A stretch of DNA of 64,000 nucleotides from Siphonodentalium dalli (GCA_032622095.1 CP136069.1:17475273-17539272); one strand, 5' to 3'. Positions 12,095 to 23,819 are shown, numbered from the stretch's first letter. Program-made: numbers and translations. The notes: a model not told the origin generated them from the sequence alone.

Positions 12095-12526
12095 CTGAAT
12101 TTAGTGTGCCTGACATTTGCAGAATGAGGTCCACAGAGGGTGAATTTAGTGACGCTATGACGCATATCAGGCTATAGTCACCAAATCCACCGTCTGGGAA
12201 CCTAATTCTGCCTAGGCCTCAACTACTATGGGAGATCTATTATTAGATTGAAGTTTTCCAGTTGACGTTGGTGATGTTCTCCCATTAGTCACCTCGATTA
12301 TGCTATTTATCTTCAGCAAATTATGGGATATACTATATATGTATAGAAACTGAACAGAAGGGAAACAGTAACTAAAAACAATGTTAATTTGAGACAATAG
12401 ATACTTCCCAGAAGATGAGACTGAAGCAGAATGAGGTCCCCAGAGGGTGAATTTGGTGAGGCTAACTCGCTATAAATTCACCAGCTGGGGACCTCATTCT
12501 GCAAATTTCAGACACGCTAAATTCAG
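12095..12526. mobile_element. Double-hairpin MITE family I, copy 1
   Basis: The left end (TGAATTTAGTGTGCCTGACA, then TTTGCAGAATGAGGTCC) is inverted at the right (GGACCTCATTCTGCAAATTT, then CAGACACGCTAAATTCA). Each end is itself a palindrome: GGTCC.CAGAGGGTGAATTT pairs with an AAATTCACC-type inverse about 30-50 bp inside. The paralogue is at 30571-31016. Superfamily unknown. Confidence 0.7.
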
Positions 12527-12825
12527 ACTTGCATCGACCGCTTTGTTCATTCGGGATTTACCAGGCCCCACTCCACTTGTGTATTATATGTCAAGTAATC
12601 ATCGAAACTAATTGAATATATACTCTATCTCTCTCTATATATATCTAGAGTATCCATGCATGGCTTGTATATACTTCCGAACGGCATTACCACAAGTCGA
12701 TATTGCAATAGCGATTTAGTGTAAAGCTATATATTCATGAATATTCATAAGAGTATCTGCATCTGTTTGAAAACAGGTGCCATAAGGACACCCGTAGTAA
12801 CATTCACCAAGCTACACTATCTTAT

Positions 12826-12901
12826 AAACAGGTGGTTTATACTTTGAACCAGGTGGTTGATACTTTGAACCAGGTGGTTTATATTTTGAACCAGGTGGTT
12901 T
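12826..12901. repeat. 20-bp tandem array, left block
   Basis: About four units of CAGGTGGTTTATACTTTGAA, ending CAGGTGGTTT directly at TGTGACAG. The same unit forms the array at 14190-14378. Confidence 0.85.
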
Positions 12902-14068
12902 TGTGACAGTGCTATTTTATATACCAAAACAGTATATGCCTTTATAACATGCTACACATGTATACTAACTAAGTTATTATACCTAACTCACTAATATACA
13001 TTTTATAGCCGCATTGCAATCATTTCATTCCGTGTACTTGGTTCATTTCGTTCCATTCCGCGCTATTCCGTTCTATACACTTCCCGCTCCCAGTCGCATA
13101 CCAGTTCTGCGTTTTGCTATTTCGTATTTCTATCTACGCCCAATAACTTATCCACTTGTCTATTATCTATCTATTTTATGTCTAGTTTAGCGCCCAATCT
13201 GAGACAAACTGTTGGACACTATTGGATTTCAGCCAATCACAGGTAATGTTATTTCGCGCCTTTTGTCAGTTCGTATTTGGTCGTCGAGCAGTGCACATCG
13301 TTAGTCTTGTGTACACGCAGTGTCATCGCACTTGAACTTCTTCAAATGGCTGAAGGATGTAATAAGTTTAAGAAGTAATACTACGTTATGACATCTTGAC
13401 CTATGTTTCCCCGATATGGCATGTGATATTTTGTTATATGTTTTACTTGTTAATATCATGTTTTTAATAATATTATTGTCTTCGTTTTTGGAAGTTCCGA
13501 GTATGTCACATTTGCAATATTCATATTTGCCCCATAATGTAGGGATTGTCGAAATTGCACGCTGCGTTCATAATCTCCCTTTTATACTAGCAATATAGGT
13601 TTTATTTCTAACTGTTCGTCACAGTTAGGATTGTGTCAAAATAGTTGATTATATCGACAATAGGGAAGTTGGTTTATTGACACAATCACATTTCACATAT
13701 TTATTTATATCCATTCTGGATATATATTTAGGCAGCAACTACAACCCATGTATTTGTTCGCCAGGGTCTCGATCTTCACTTCGCTTCACTTATTTCGTTG
13801 GTCATCTGGATCTCTCATCTTGATGTCTGATGTTTGATGTTGGATGTCTAGCTAGTAGCTACCTGTTTAGATGTGTGTGTGATGTCGTCCTGTGATGTTG
13901 GGTTGTGTTCCGTTCGGTATTGCATGAGTATCTAATAAATGCATGATGAAGACTTTTAAATGTAGGCTCAGTTTATCATAGACCCTGTCAGTTGTTAAGA
14001 CTCAGAGCCCATAAATATTTGTGATAGCGACATGGTTCGCTAAAGACCCACCCCTATGCTCTACCACA
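12902..14068. mobile_element. Possible solo or 5' LTR of a retrotransposon
   Basis: This 1.17-kb stretch starts TGTGACAG and ends CTACCACA, compatible with TG...CA LTR boundaries. Two bases after the last A begins TGGCGCCCACGTG, close to the primer-binding site complementary to the 3' end of tRNA-Lys (TGGCGCCCAACGTGG). AATAAA occurs at about 13935 (TCTAATAAATGC), consistent with an R-region poly(A) signal. No gag/pol follows: the 20-bp array resumes 120 bp later. It could instead be unrelated unique sequence. Confidence 0.4.
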
Positions 14069-14069
14069 A

Positions 14070-14082
14070 TGGCGCCCACGTG
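14070..14082 (+). other. Candidate tRNA-Lys primer-binding site
   Basis: TGGCGCCCACGTG lies one base after the putative LTR end. It matches the first eight bases of a lysine-tRNA primer site exactly and then differs by one missing base. It is suggestive only. Confidence 0.35.
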
Positions 14083-14189
14083 TATAGCTTTAATCTCTGA
14101 GTATAGTGTGGAACTTTGAATTTGGTGCGAAAATTGGAACTTTGTGAAATTTCGTGTTTTCGGTCTTCAAAAAACTGTGAAAAATGACA

Positions 14190-14378
14190 ATCAGGTGGTT
14201 TATCCTTTGAACCAGGTGGTTTATACTTATAAACCAGGTGGTTTATACTTTATACTTATACACCATGTGGTTTATACTTTGAACCAGGTGGTTTATACTT
14301 TAAACCAGGTGGTTTATACTTTGAACCATGTGGTTTATACTTATACACCATGTGGTTTATACTTTGAAACCAGGTTTT
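14190..14378. repeat. 20-bp tandem array, right block
   Basis: About nine units of CAGGTGGTTTATACTTTGAA with variants (ATACTTATAAAC, CCATGTGG), ending CCAGGTTTTGTGACCG, which resembles the end of the left block. The 112-aa forward ORF over it (NQVVYTLNQVVYTL) is a product of the unit length and is not taken as a gene. Confidence 0.85.
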
Positions 14379-14610
14379 GTGACCGTGTGAAGCTCAATAC
14401 CCAATGCAGGACACCTGCAGTCGTCGACCGGTTAGACATAGACGCGCTAGGATTATCCAATCAAGGGGATTTGACACTGTAAACACTATATTTATATGGA
14501 AGATCCTATAGATCCTCTGCGCGTTGAGCCGTTACGAAATAAACCACCTGTTTTATGAAAGTCATCTTGTTGGGTGTGACTGCTCTGCAGTTAAAGTAGC
14601 CTGGTTTATG

Positions 14611-14827
14611 TACAGTAAAGCCCTAAATAATCGACTCCTTAACCACAGCAGAAGTATGGGTAACTTTTTAGGATTTAGTCGGAAATATGGCTTGTTGCCA
14701 TTCAACGGAAAGCTCTCCTTGAGAGCTTTCCGATGAATGGCAACAAGCCATATTTCCAACTAAATTCTGAAAAACTACCCATAATTCTGCTGTGGTTAAG
14801 GAGTCGATTATTTAGGGAATTACTGTA
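14611..14827. mobile_element. TA-flanked palindromic MITE (pogo/Tc1-mariner-like), copy 1
   Basis: This 217-bp near-perfect palindrome starts TACAGTAAAGCCCTAAATAA and ends with an inverse that finishes TTACTGTA, around a centre at GCTCTCCTTGAGAGC. TA duplication and CAGTA ends are typical of pogo/Tigger-type Tc1-mariner elements. Copies at 30198 (137 bp, internally deleted) and 42105 (217 bp). It lies 93 bp from the splice donor of exon 2. Confidence 0.75.
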
Positions 14828-14868
14828 TATATGTCGATAGATAGTAAAAAAATGCCGATTTTTTACTA

Positions 14869-15129
<261 letters not shown>

Positions 15130-15147
15130 TCAGTACGATGGCCACCC

Positions 15148-15525
15148 GTTTCTGATTTCCACATGTATTTCATATTCATTATGCAGACAATAGAGGGTTT
15201 CCGTTGGGGTTTTGTGACAAAATTCCAAATGCCATAGGTCGCGTCGCATATATAGGAGAATGCATTGGCCTAAAAAAAATGATAAGTTTTTCTTACATTC
15301 TTTATCAATTTTTATCATTTTTTATCATTATTTCTTACATTCTTTAACATTCTTATAATTTCTTTCATTTTTTCTTACATTTTTTAACAATTATAAAAAT
15401 TAATATAAAATTCGTTAGGCCAATGCAGTCTCTTATATATGCGAGGCGACCTACGGTATACATAAGAGAATGCATTGCCACAGCGTTTTCTGATTTCCAC
15501 GTGTACTTCATATTCACGTATGCCG
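15148..15525. mobile_element. Diverged hairpin element between two direct repeats
   Basis: Two damaged hairpin modules (15227-15273 and 15416-15483) flank an AT-rich spacer of TTCTTACATTCTTTAACAAT type. Outside them the same segment, TTTCTGATTTCCACATGTAT (then TTCATATTCA), appears in direct orientation at 15149 and 15486, so flanking sequence was duplicated around the element. Confidence 0.6.
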
Positions 15526-16059
15526 GGGTGGGTGGGTGGTCGATGGGACCAACAAACAATTTTTTTCCGCAACTCAAAATGTTTTTCCTGCAAGTCTTTT
15601 TGACTGTTTTTGCAATTAGTTTGGCTTAAAACATCTCAGAATGTCAATATTAACATAAATGAAAAATTTCACGATGATCAGACAATCAGTATAGCCTGTA
15701 GCCCATGCTAATGGATTGAATTTTGAAATCCAAGTTAGCCGCTGGCAGCCATGTTTGTTTTTGGCCGAATGACCCCAAAATGACTCGTTTCTATTTACAT
15801 GTCAATGTTAACATCCATGACAAATAGTATGCACAGAAATTCATATACAGCTGTTTACAGTGAATTTCCCCGAGCAAATCTCTGATTTAGTGTTAAAAGG
15901 TGGGTGGGTGTCCAAAAATGGTCGGGAAAAAACTGCCCAAAACGGAAACAATTTGGGACGCGGGGGTGGGTGGTCCCAACAAGGGTCGAAAGGAAAAAAA
16001 TCAGCATAAGTGCCTGAAATTTGTTTCCCTGCCTCAACAAAAAACGGAAATACACAATT
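15526..16059. other. Non-coding stretch with repeated GGTGGGTGG motif
   Basis: GGGGTGGGTGGTC..CAACAA occurs at about 15527 and 15964 and a further GGTGGGTGGG at 15900. It may be a decayed element; no gene is seen. Confidence 0.4.
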
Positions 16060-16262
16060 CCAGTTTGGTGTCGTCCGTTTATTCCGAAAGTCTGATACTC
16101 CGTATATCCATTATTCTGAATGTCCTTTATTACTAAGACCCAATACAACGAATGTCCCATATTACGAAGACCGAATACTCCGAAGGTCCTATATTTCGAA
16201 GATCAAATTATACGAAGGTCCGATACTCCGAAGGCTCGTTACTCCGAATGTCCGATGATTAA
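16060..16262. repeat. Degenerate 15-18 bp minisatellite (CCGAAGGTCCNATA), block 1
   Basis: About a dozen imperfect units of ATACTCCGAAGGTCCTATAT type run in plus orientation. Related blocks follow at 17284-17676 (mostly the opposite orientation) and 18053-18115. Confidence 0.75.
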
Positions 16263-16302
16263 GGACTGTCATGGCTCACTGCAGGATATCCTCTTGTGAA
16301 TG

Positions 16303-16826
16303 TTAAAGGCACGGGCGGCGTTCGTTGCAGAAATATTCATATTTGTTCAAATCGTCATCAACAGAAGGAATATTAAAATATATAGAGTTTTGTTCATATG
16401 GCAAACATAATCAGCGCGTAAATAGTATATTGTCGCCAAGACGTACGGTGGTGTACTTAAACAAGAACCTGCTCGTGTTACAGAAGTTTTGCTTCTGTTT
16501 ATATAACAGCGCAATTATATTGGTAAATCGCACACAAATGATATAAACGTTCTTTATTATTTCCATATAAGGAAAACAGTAACAAAAACGCTCTTTATGT
16601 TTACCATATCCGGATCTAAACAAAACCAGGTTCTGTAACGTTTTTTGCTTTTGTTTACATAACAAAGGAAAAATATTTGACAATAACATACTGTTTATGC
16701 CATATTTCTGATTGGTATAAGAACAAGGTATGTCTATATTTTACTATTCTTTCTGTTTATGGCGGTTTTTGCCGGAGCCGAATATTTCAACAGCATACCC
16801 ACCACCAACACCGCCCATATCTTTAA
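16303..16826. mobile_element. TTAA element family D, copy 2
   Basis: Complete copy: TTAA|AGGCACGGGCGGCGTTCG at the left, CCGCCCATATCT|TTAA at the right, 524 bp. It contains the paired AACG(C/T)TCTTTAT motifs and the TTTTGCTTTTGTTTACATAA block. It is inserted next to the minisatellite. Confidence 0.8.
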
Positions 16827-17283
16827 AGAAAGATAACTCCACAATGGATATGCGTATGTGATTTTAATTTCTCAAAATACTCTATACCATTATATCCAAA
16901 CGATGTATTCGAATGTAAGCATTCGATGATTCGGAACAGAAGGGTTGACTGAATCTCAGTCCCAACTCTATAGCTTGGTAATATACCCTTGAACAGATAA
17001 TTCGTCCATGTTTGAACATCGGTATTTGAAACTCATGACTGCAAATAGGTTGAGTTTGTTCCGAAAGACACATTATTTGAACAATTATGTTTTTGCTTGG
17101 TCCCCTTATTTGTTATGGTACAATCATGACTGTATTAGTTGTGTATGAGGTTTTCTCTCATTTTCCTCGGGACAAATGAGGCTTATATTTTTCGTAACTT
17201 AACGTGGGGAGCAATGATTGTGACAACGAACTTTCGAATATATTCAAAGAATATTTCGTCATGTTATATATACTGACTCGCGG
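16827..17283. other. No feature recognised
   Basis: AT-rich sequence between family D copy 2 and the second minisatellite block; a 63-codon minus ORF has no recognisable content. Confidence 0.4.
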
Positions 17284-18115
17284 TCGGTACCTCAGAACAC
17301 ATTCGGAGCATCGGATCTTCGGAATAAGCTGTCTTCTGGGTATGTATTAGACACTCGGAGCATCGGATTTTCGGAGTAAGCTGTCTTCGGGGTATGTATT
17401 AGACACTCGGAGTATTGTACCTCGGAGTATAAGAACTTGGGACTATTGGACCTTCGAAGTATTAATACTTCGGACTATTGAAGACTTCGGATTACTTAGG
17501 AATATAGGACCTCCCAAGTATTGGGCCTTTGGAATATCGGGCCTTCGTAATATCGAGTCTTCGGAATATCGGATTATTGGGCATTCGGAATAAAAATATT
17601 CCGAATGTGACGTACCTTTATTCCGAAGACACAATACACCGATACTACGAAGGTCCGATATTACGAAGGTCCAATATTAACCCTTTACCCAACAGAACGG
17701 CCCTGTGCCAATGCATTCTCTTATATATGCGAGTCGACCATAGGTCGCCTCGCATATATAAGAGAATGCATTGGCTTAACACATTAAAAATTATAAAATT
17801 GTTAAAGAATGTAAGAAAAATGGTCAAAAGTTTTTTTTAGGCCAATGCATTCTCTTATATATGCGAGGCGACCTATGGTCGACTCGCATATATAAGAGAA
17901 TGCATTGACACAGGGCATAACTGTAACTATCACAATCTGGTCAAGGAGCCGGTTCCAATGATATCCATATTTGTATGGTTCTATTGAGACAGACCGAAGA
18001 TATTTTAGGCTGTTGAAGCTTTATTTGGCCGGTTTGTTGGGTAAAGGGTTAACGAACGTCCGATATTCAGAAGGCAAAACAAAAATCAGAAGTCCCATTA
18101 ATACCCCGAAGGTAC
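17284..18115. repeat. Degenerate minisatellite blocks 2 and 3 with a MITE inside
   Basis: From 17284 to about 17600 the unit reads mostly in minus orientation (TTCGGAGTATTGGACCTCGG-like). It then flips to plus orientation (ACGAAGGTCCGATATTACGA) until the frame B MITE at 17677, and resumes after it at 18053 (CGAACGTCCGATATTCAGAA). The orientation change makes an imperfect inverted repeat several hundred bp long. Confidence 0.7.
17677..18052. mobile_element. TTAA MITE, frame B, copy 2
   Basis: Runs from TTAACCCTTTACCCAACAGA to TTGGGTAAAGGGTTAA, 376 bp, with two full hairpin modules and a short AT spacer. It interrupts the minisatellite at a TTAA created by a unit variant (CCAATATTAA|CGAACGTCC). 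Confidence 0.85.
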
Positions 18116-19357
18116 AATAATTAGTACCCAGACTACGTATGCCATATACGGGTTACATTTTGGTACGGTCCCATTCTTGGTATCTGGCGCAGTGTGATAG
18201 ATTTGCGAACAATCCGTGGTGTTCAGATATCTATCTGTCACTATTCATCTTTCAGTTTTGCATTTTTATTATTTCGATAACACATGCATTTTAATATAAA
18301 TAATACAGTCAATTTTCTAAATGCAAATTTACAACAACGTGATAGAATGGAGCCCTAAATACTAACTACTAATGCTCATGTGTGTCACATGCCGACGATC
18401 ACACACGATTGGTAAATGAATGAAATCCTTTTATGGACTTTTAAATATATACCGCAAAATGACTTACTGGTGTCATAAAATGACAAATAAAGAGCGTTCA
18501 TTATTCGTTTTCCCCCAGATTTTGTAGAAATAAAGAGTGTTTGTCTGAGTATTTCAATGAAACGAATTTAGAAAATTGAGAAGAGACTTCTCTTTAACCT
18601 GAAACAATAAAGGGAGTTTGCTATTAGTCAATTCATGACGTGATATAAAGAGCGTTTATATCGCATACATTTGGGCGTTAAATGAGCCATGTCCTTTTAA
18701 TGTAGAAGTTACAACATATACGTGCGTGCTCGCATGTCTCATGATTATTTGGCTAATCACTATAAAAGAATTTAACCGGAACATTTGTTTACGCAATCGC
18801 CCTATATTAGTTAAATTGGTGCTGGTCAGCTGTAATACCATAATGCGGGTAATCTCCGCGTTTTTCAGTTTCCTTCTCTGACGTTTGTGGCATCCGAGTT
18901 TAGGCCAGCAGGTATCAGTGTCAAATACCTCAGCCTCGATTTCAAACCGGAAAGTATAAAGCGCACAATGGTGTTTATGCTTCCTCATAATAAACTAATT
19001 AATAGTTAATTATCTTCAGGTATTTGAAATGCGCGGAGATGAGGGAGGATTAACAAAGGGATGAGTATAGTCACTTCACTCAATGGCAACCCAGGCTAGG
19101 ATTATACGCCGTTCAGTCTTTGAGCGTTTATAGGTACACGCTGGTTGTGTGGGTGGCCCTTCTATCCAGTATAGAGATTAAAAAAAAACTTTTATTTTCC
19201 AGATCGAACTATCTGCATCTAATCTACCCCGTACTGTTTCTTGTACGATCCTTGGTATATGGTCGGAATATCTGTTAGACGTCAAGTTCATCTTAAAATT
19301 TCCGAGCCACTATGTGCCGCCTCTGTTTGTTATCATCGTGTTTTATGTGACACCGTT
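18116..19357. other. No gene recognised; scattered family D motifs
   Basis: AATAAAGAGCGTT appears near 18487 and 18650 and a variant near 18530, echoing family D. A 110-codon minus ORF (18656-18988) shows no known domain and no start context and is not accepted. Confidence 0.4.
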
Positions 19358-19490
19358 ATGAGACACCGGATTTAAACTCATTCATAAAAATTCTGGTCTC
19401 TCCCAAATAGAGGCCTTTACAACGGTTGTAAAGGCCTCTATTTGGGAGAGACCAGAATTTTTATGAATGAGTTTAAATCCGGTGTCTCAT
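19358..19490. repeat. Perfect 133-bp palindrome (66-bp arms, 1-nt centre)
   Basis: The arm at 19358-19423 (starting ATGAGACACCGGATTTAAAC) is matched without mismatch by the inverse at 19425-19490, around a single G at 19424. No other copy was noticed in the window. Perfect arms imply recent origin or ongoing correction. Confidence 0.9.
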
Positions 19491-21483
19491 GAACGGGATG
19501 TCAATCGTGACAAAATGCAGTATATATACTGTCGATAGTTAACACCCGATTTTTAAAACATTAGGCACTCGTGTCTGATCTTGTCATAGTATTTGAATGG
19601 TCCATTTGTTTGACAGGATATAAAACCAATGATTAAGACATCCGAATTAAGCACAATTAATTGATTTACCATCATAATTTGATTAACTCGTTTCATGCGC
19701 CACACTGCAAGTTGATTTCTGTATATAGTTTCATTATGTCGACAATTTTATGTTGTTTCCTACCTCTGAAATTATAAAAAATTTGAACTCGTGATATTTT
19801 CACTACTCGTTGTTAAACATTATCGGGCTTTGATTTTAAGATTACCTATTAACCTGAACGTTTACAGAATACATCTTCTACTCATATTACTTAGTTTTCT
19901 ATATATTATCGATATTAGATCGTTATTATCACCGGGAACTTATTGGAAATGGCGTACAATACCCCTTTAAGTAAGGAAGCATAGATCAGCAGAGTTCACA
20001 CCAGTGACTGGAGTTCATCAGGTTTGAAACCCAACAGGCCGGTTTATAGACTGCTGAAGGATTTTTATTTTGACGTGAGTGATCTAAATAGTTCTGCCAC
20101 GAGGCGTAGAAAACCTTCATGAAAAGTATTTATTATTATGGGTCGAAACGTCTATCAGATCATATAAATAGTTCGGTTCGATCTCTTGTAAATCTTATTT
20201 ATATTTCCAGCAGATCAGCGAGGAGGCAATAAATCCAGGATATTCAAATACCGCTATATCTCCCATAGGTCAAACTAGTATGATGCTAATCTCTTAATTA
20301 GGCGCAAACGCCTCCCGGCCAGGCTCTATCCATGAAACTGAAACTGATATTACGGAGTTACATCAATACAATTAAACGAGAGTTTCCTTACAAATTACTC
20401 GTATTGTCACTATAGTATGTATTTACATACATATCAATTAATCAATCAATTCATTAGCTTTTTCTAAGTATTTACCGCCTGTATCCCTTGTGAGTGAAGG
20501 CAGTGCAATCTTATAATGGATGATGGGCGGCCGTTGTTGTGTATAGTTGTGTTGTATATATGGTCTATAACAAATCTCAAATAACCTTCTATATGGTCGT
20601 ATACAATTTGTATGAAAAAGTAACATTGGACCAGCCTGAGATTTCTGCGATTGACCGAAATTTACTTTACCAAATTATTTATTTGCCAAACAGAAAACAT
20701 TTTACCAATTTTATCATTTCTCATCAATAAATGTTGTAAATTAACAGTTATCGACGCTGATTCACAATCAACAATGAAAAAAAATACACTAGTAAAAATC
20801 AAATCTAAAAATCAATAAAAAAATTCTGTATTGAAATTGGTAACTTATAAAGGAACGGTCATATTACAATAATTGTGTTATAAGACCATAGTAACACTAC
20901 CACCGGATTTCAGATGGGTGTAGCAACTGCATTATTTGTGTTTGCAACCAGTGATTTTGCCTATTGTTCTTCTATTCTATTTTCACATTTCGCTATTGAA
21001 TGGTGTTACGCGTTCAACTTGTCTATATGTTCTATAGGTGTTCGGACTTGAAAAAATAAGCCGCTACGGTTCTCCGGCATGCATCAATGCAGTGAATCGG
21101 CAGCATATAAATAAATGAAATGAATCATGACAACTGATAGAATTGGATAATACGGAACACTCAATCAAAAGGTCGGCTATGTGAGCCGCGAAAAACATTT
21201 ATCTGATAATAATGACAATATGAGATCACCGAAGTGATAGTACATATTTTACAGCGTACCGCGAATCATATTTCTGCTAGACTCATATCCTGTCTTCAAG
21301 ATTTCCTGTATTTTTTTTCAACAAGAAATCTGATAAAAGTCGTTCCCCTGCTGTGTCTTTATTGCATCATGGGCCGCGAAATAAAAGACTTTTAACGACC
21401 ACTTGAGTTATGAATGGAAGTAGTTCGGATTGTTATTAATCAAATATTCTCACACCATTATGGTGAGTCAGAATATATAGACA
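19491..21483. other. Two kilobases without a recognised feature
   Basis: No repeated module, hairpin or coding exon is seen. ORFs near 20438-20730 overlap on both strands and have no recognisable content. Lack of repeats in such a repeat-rich intron makes it a candidate for retained regulatory sequence. Confidence 0.4.
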
Positions 21484-21671
21484 CAGGGTCGGAGAGTGGA
21501 GTGCCTTCATATATAAGTGTATGAGAATGATTGACGATTTCACTTGGAAGTTAAACTTGAATACAATGACAGCTTTCACTTTCTCGTGTGAGAAGATTTT
21601 GAGTTTTCCAGTGAAGAGAAATTGATTTGTTTTCATAAATTTCACAAAGGAGCACACTGTTCACAGTAGCG

Positions 21672-22385
21672 ACTAATCCTTTGACTACGGGAGCTTCCTG
21701 AATGTTTGCGAAAACCCTGTGCCAATGCATTCTCTTATATATGCGAGTCGACCATAGGTCGCCTCGCATATATAAGAGAATGCATTGGCCTAACAAAATT
21801 TACATTATTTTTTATAATTGTTAAAAAATGTAAGAAAAAATGAGAAAAATGAGAAAAAAATGCTAAAGAATGAGATAAATAAGGATAACAAAGATACAAA
21901 TTGTTAAAGAATGTAAGAAAAAATGACAAAAATGATAAAAAAATTGTTAAGGAATGTAATACAAAATTTATAAATAATGAAAAAACTGTTAAAGAATATA
22001 AGAAAAAATGACCAAATAATAAAAAATTTGTTAAGGAATGTAATAAAAAATTTAGAAATAATGAAAAAACTGTTAAAGAATATAAGAAAAAATGATAAAA
22101 ATTGTTAAAGAATGTAAGAAAAAAATTATGAATAATGATAACATTTTTAAAGAATATAAGAAAAACATAATAAAAAATTGTTATAGAATGTAATAAAAAT
22201 GATAAAATTGTTAAAGAATGTAAGAATAAATGATAAAAAATGATAAAATTGTTAAAGAATGTAAGAAATAATGATAAAAAAAAAAATTGTTAGGCCAATG
22301 CATTCTCTTATATATGCGAGGCGACCTATGATCGACTCGCATATATAAGAGAACGCATTGGCACATGGTATTTAATGTTGCGCCA
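21672..22385. mobile_element. Frame A-like hairpin element with expanded AT spacer
   Basis: It starts ACTAATCCTTTGACTACGGG, a decayed frame A end, with a hairpin module at 21718-21791. The spacer of about 500 bp is made of GTTAAAGAATGTAAGAAAAA-type units. The inverted second module is at 22293-22361, ending GGCACATGGTATTTAATGTT. No ORF is real here. Confidence 0.75.
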
Positions 22386-22571
22386 GGGTCGGAGAGTGGA
22401 GTGCCTTCATATATAAGTGTATGAGAATGATTGACGATTTCACTTGGAAGTTAAACTTGAATACAATGACAGCTTTCAGTTTCTCGTGTGAGATGATTTT
22501 GAGTTTTCCAGTGAAGAGAAATTGATTTGTTTTCATAAATTTCACAAAGGAGCACACTGTTCACAGTAGCG

Positions 22572-23096
22572 ATTAATCCTTTGACTACGGGAGCTTCCTG
22601 AATGTTTGCGAAAACCCTGTGCCAATGCATTCTCTTATATATGCGAGTCGACCATAGGTCGCCTCGCATATATAAGAGAATGCATTGGCCTAAAAAATTG
22701 AATGTAAGAAAAAATGATAAAAATTTATAGCGAATGTAAGAAAAAAATGATAACGAATTTAAGAAAAAAATTATAAAAATTTATAACGAATGTAAGAAAA
22801 TATGACCAAAATGATAAAAAAATTGTTAAGGAATGTAATAAAAATTTTATAAATAATGAAAAAAATAATATAAGAAAAAATGATGAATAATGATAATATT
22901 TTTAAAGAATATAAGAAAAAAATGAAAAAAAACTGTTATAGAATGTAAGAAAAAATGATAACAATTGTTAAAGAATGTAAGAATAAACGATAAAAAATGA
23001 TAAAATTGTTAAAGAATGTAAGAAAAAATGATAAAAAAAAATGATAAAAAATTGTTAGGCCAATGCATTCTCTTATATATGCGAGGCGACCTATGG
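22572..23096. mobile_element. Frame A-like hairpin element, truncated at the second hairpin
   Basis: It has the same left end and first module as the 21672 copy and a spacer of about 360 bp. The second module is cut at its centre (GCGACCTATGG|AGTACC), where the third flank copy begins. Confidence 0.75.
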
Positions 23097-23266
23097 AGTA
23101 CCTTCATATATAAGTGTATGAGAATGATTGACGATTTCACTTGGAAGTTAAACTTGAATACAATGACAGCTTTCAGTTTCTCGTGTGAGAAGATTTTGAG
23201 TTTTCCAGTGAAGAGAAATTGATTTGTTTTCATAAATTCCACAAAGGAACACACTGCTCACAGTAG

Positions 23267-23532
23267 CGCTTATAATGACTATGCCTACTCAGTTTTGGGG
23301 AAATGCTGTACAAATGTAAAGTGTAGCAAAATTGAAGTAACAAACAATTATAACTATACCTTTTAGCAAAAATAACATCAATAAACTATAAAGTATGTAC
23401 AAATATTTTTCTGAAGAAAATTGAAACTGTATGCCCAAATTAGCAGACTCAAACTTAAAGTTACCTATATCTGATGTAAACATGTAATCGATGATTATTT
23501 GTATATAAAGGGCCGAGGACCATGCAATAGTA
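23267..23532. other. No feature recognised
   Basis: AT-rich sequence, no repeat or coding signal noticed. Confidence 0.4.
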
Positions 23533-23800
23533 CGGTGGGGAATCACGTGGTTTCTAGTTGATGAAGTACCACGCATTCAAAATGGCCGATACGATCCAAA
23601 ACGCGAACAGAAACGATGAAAAAGGTAAATAAACAAAGATATGACACATTATAGTATTTTGTCCATATTCACATTTGTTTGTTCTAACATTCTGACCAAA
23701 GTTGTCAGTCGAAGGATTCTCCAAGATGTATGGACTGGTGTATTCCACGCACCTCCGACTGGCAACTTTGGTCAGAATGATATGGAAAACCATCGAACAA
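23533..23800. mobile_element. Family E MITE, partial copy
   Basis: It opens with ACGGTGGGGAATCACGTGGT and contains an internal hairpin, CATTCTGACCAAAGTTGTCA paired with GCAACTTTGGTCAGAATG (23689-23782). The right outer end is missing, replaced by a frame C fragment. Confidence 0.65.
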
Positions 23801-23819
23801 ATTTTTTTGTATCAACCCA

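Larger units (their letters stand above)
21484..23266. repeat. Tandem triplication of about 180-200 bp of flank with hairpin elements at the joints
   Basis: The segment beginning GGTCGGAGAGTGGAGTGCCT and ending TTCACAGTAGCG occurs at 21487 and 22387 (exactly 900 bp apart). It occurs a third time, lacking its first part, from 23096 (697 bp after copy 2). Copies 1 and 2 are each followed by a hairpin element. Copy 3 begins inside the centre of a hairpin module. Confidence 0.85.

Noticed and set aside
14144-14482. 112-codon ORF with NQVVYTL repeats
   Set aside because: Translation of the 20-bp tandem array (CAGGTGGTTTATACTTTGAA); not coding.
18656-18988. 110-codon minus-strand ORF, considered as an alternative Prrx exon
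   Set aside because: No similarity to homeobox-gene regions and no need for an extra exon, as phases of exons 1 and 2 already match.
21790-23040. CRISPR-like regularly spaced repeats in AT-rich DNA
   Set aside because: Units are degenerate, spacers are not unique, and the context is a eukaryotic intron.
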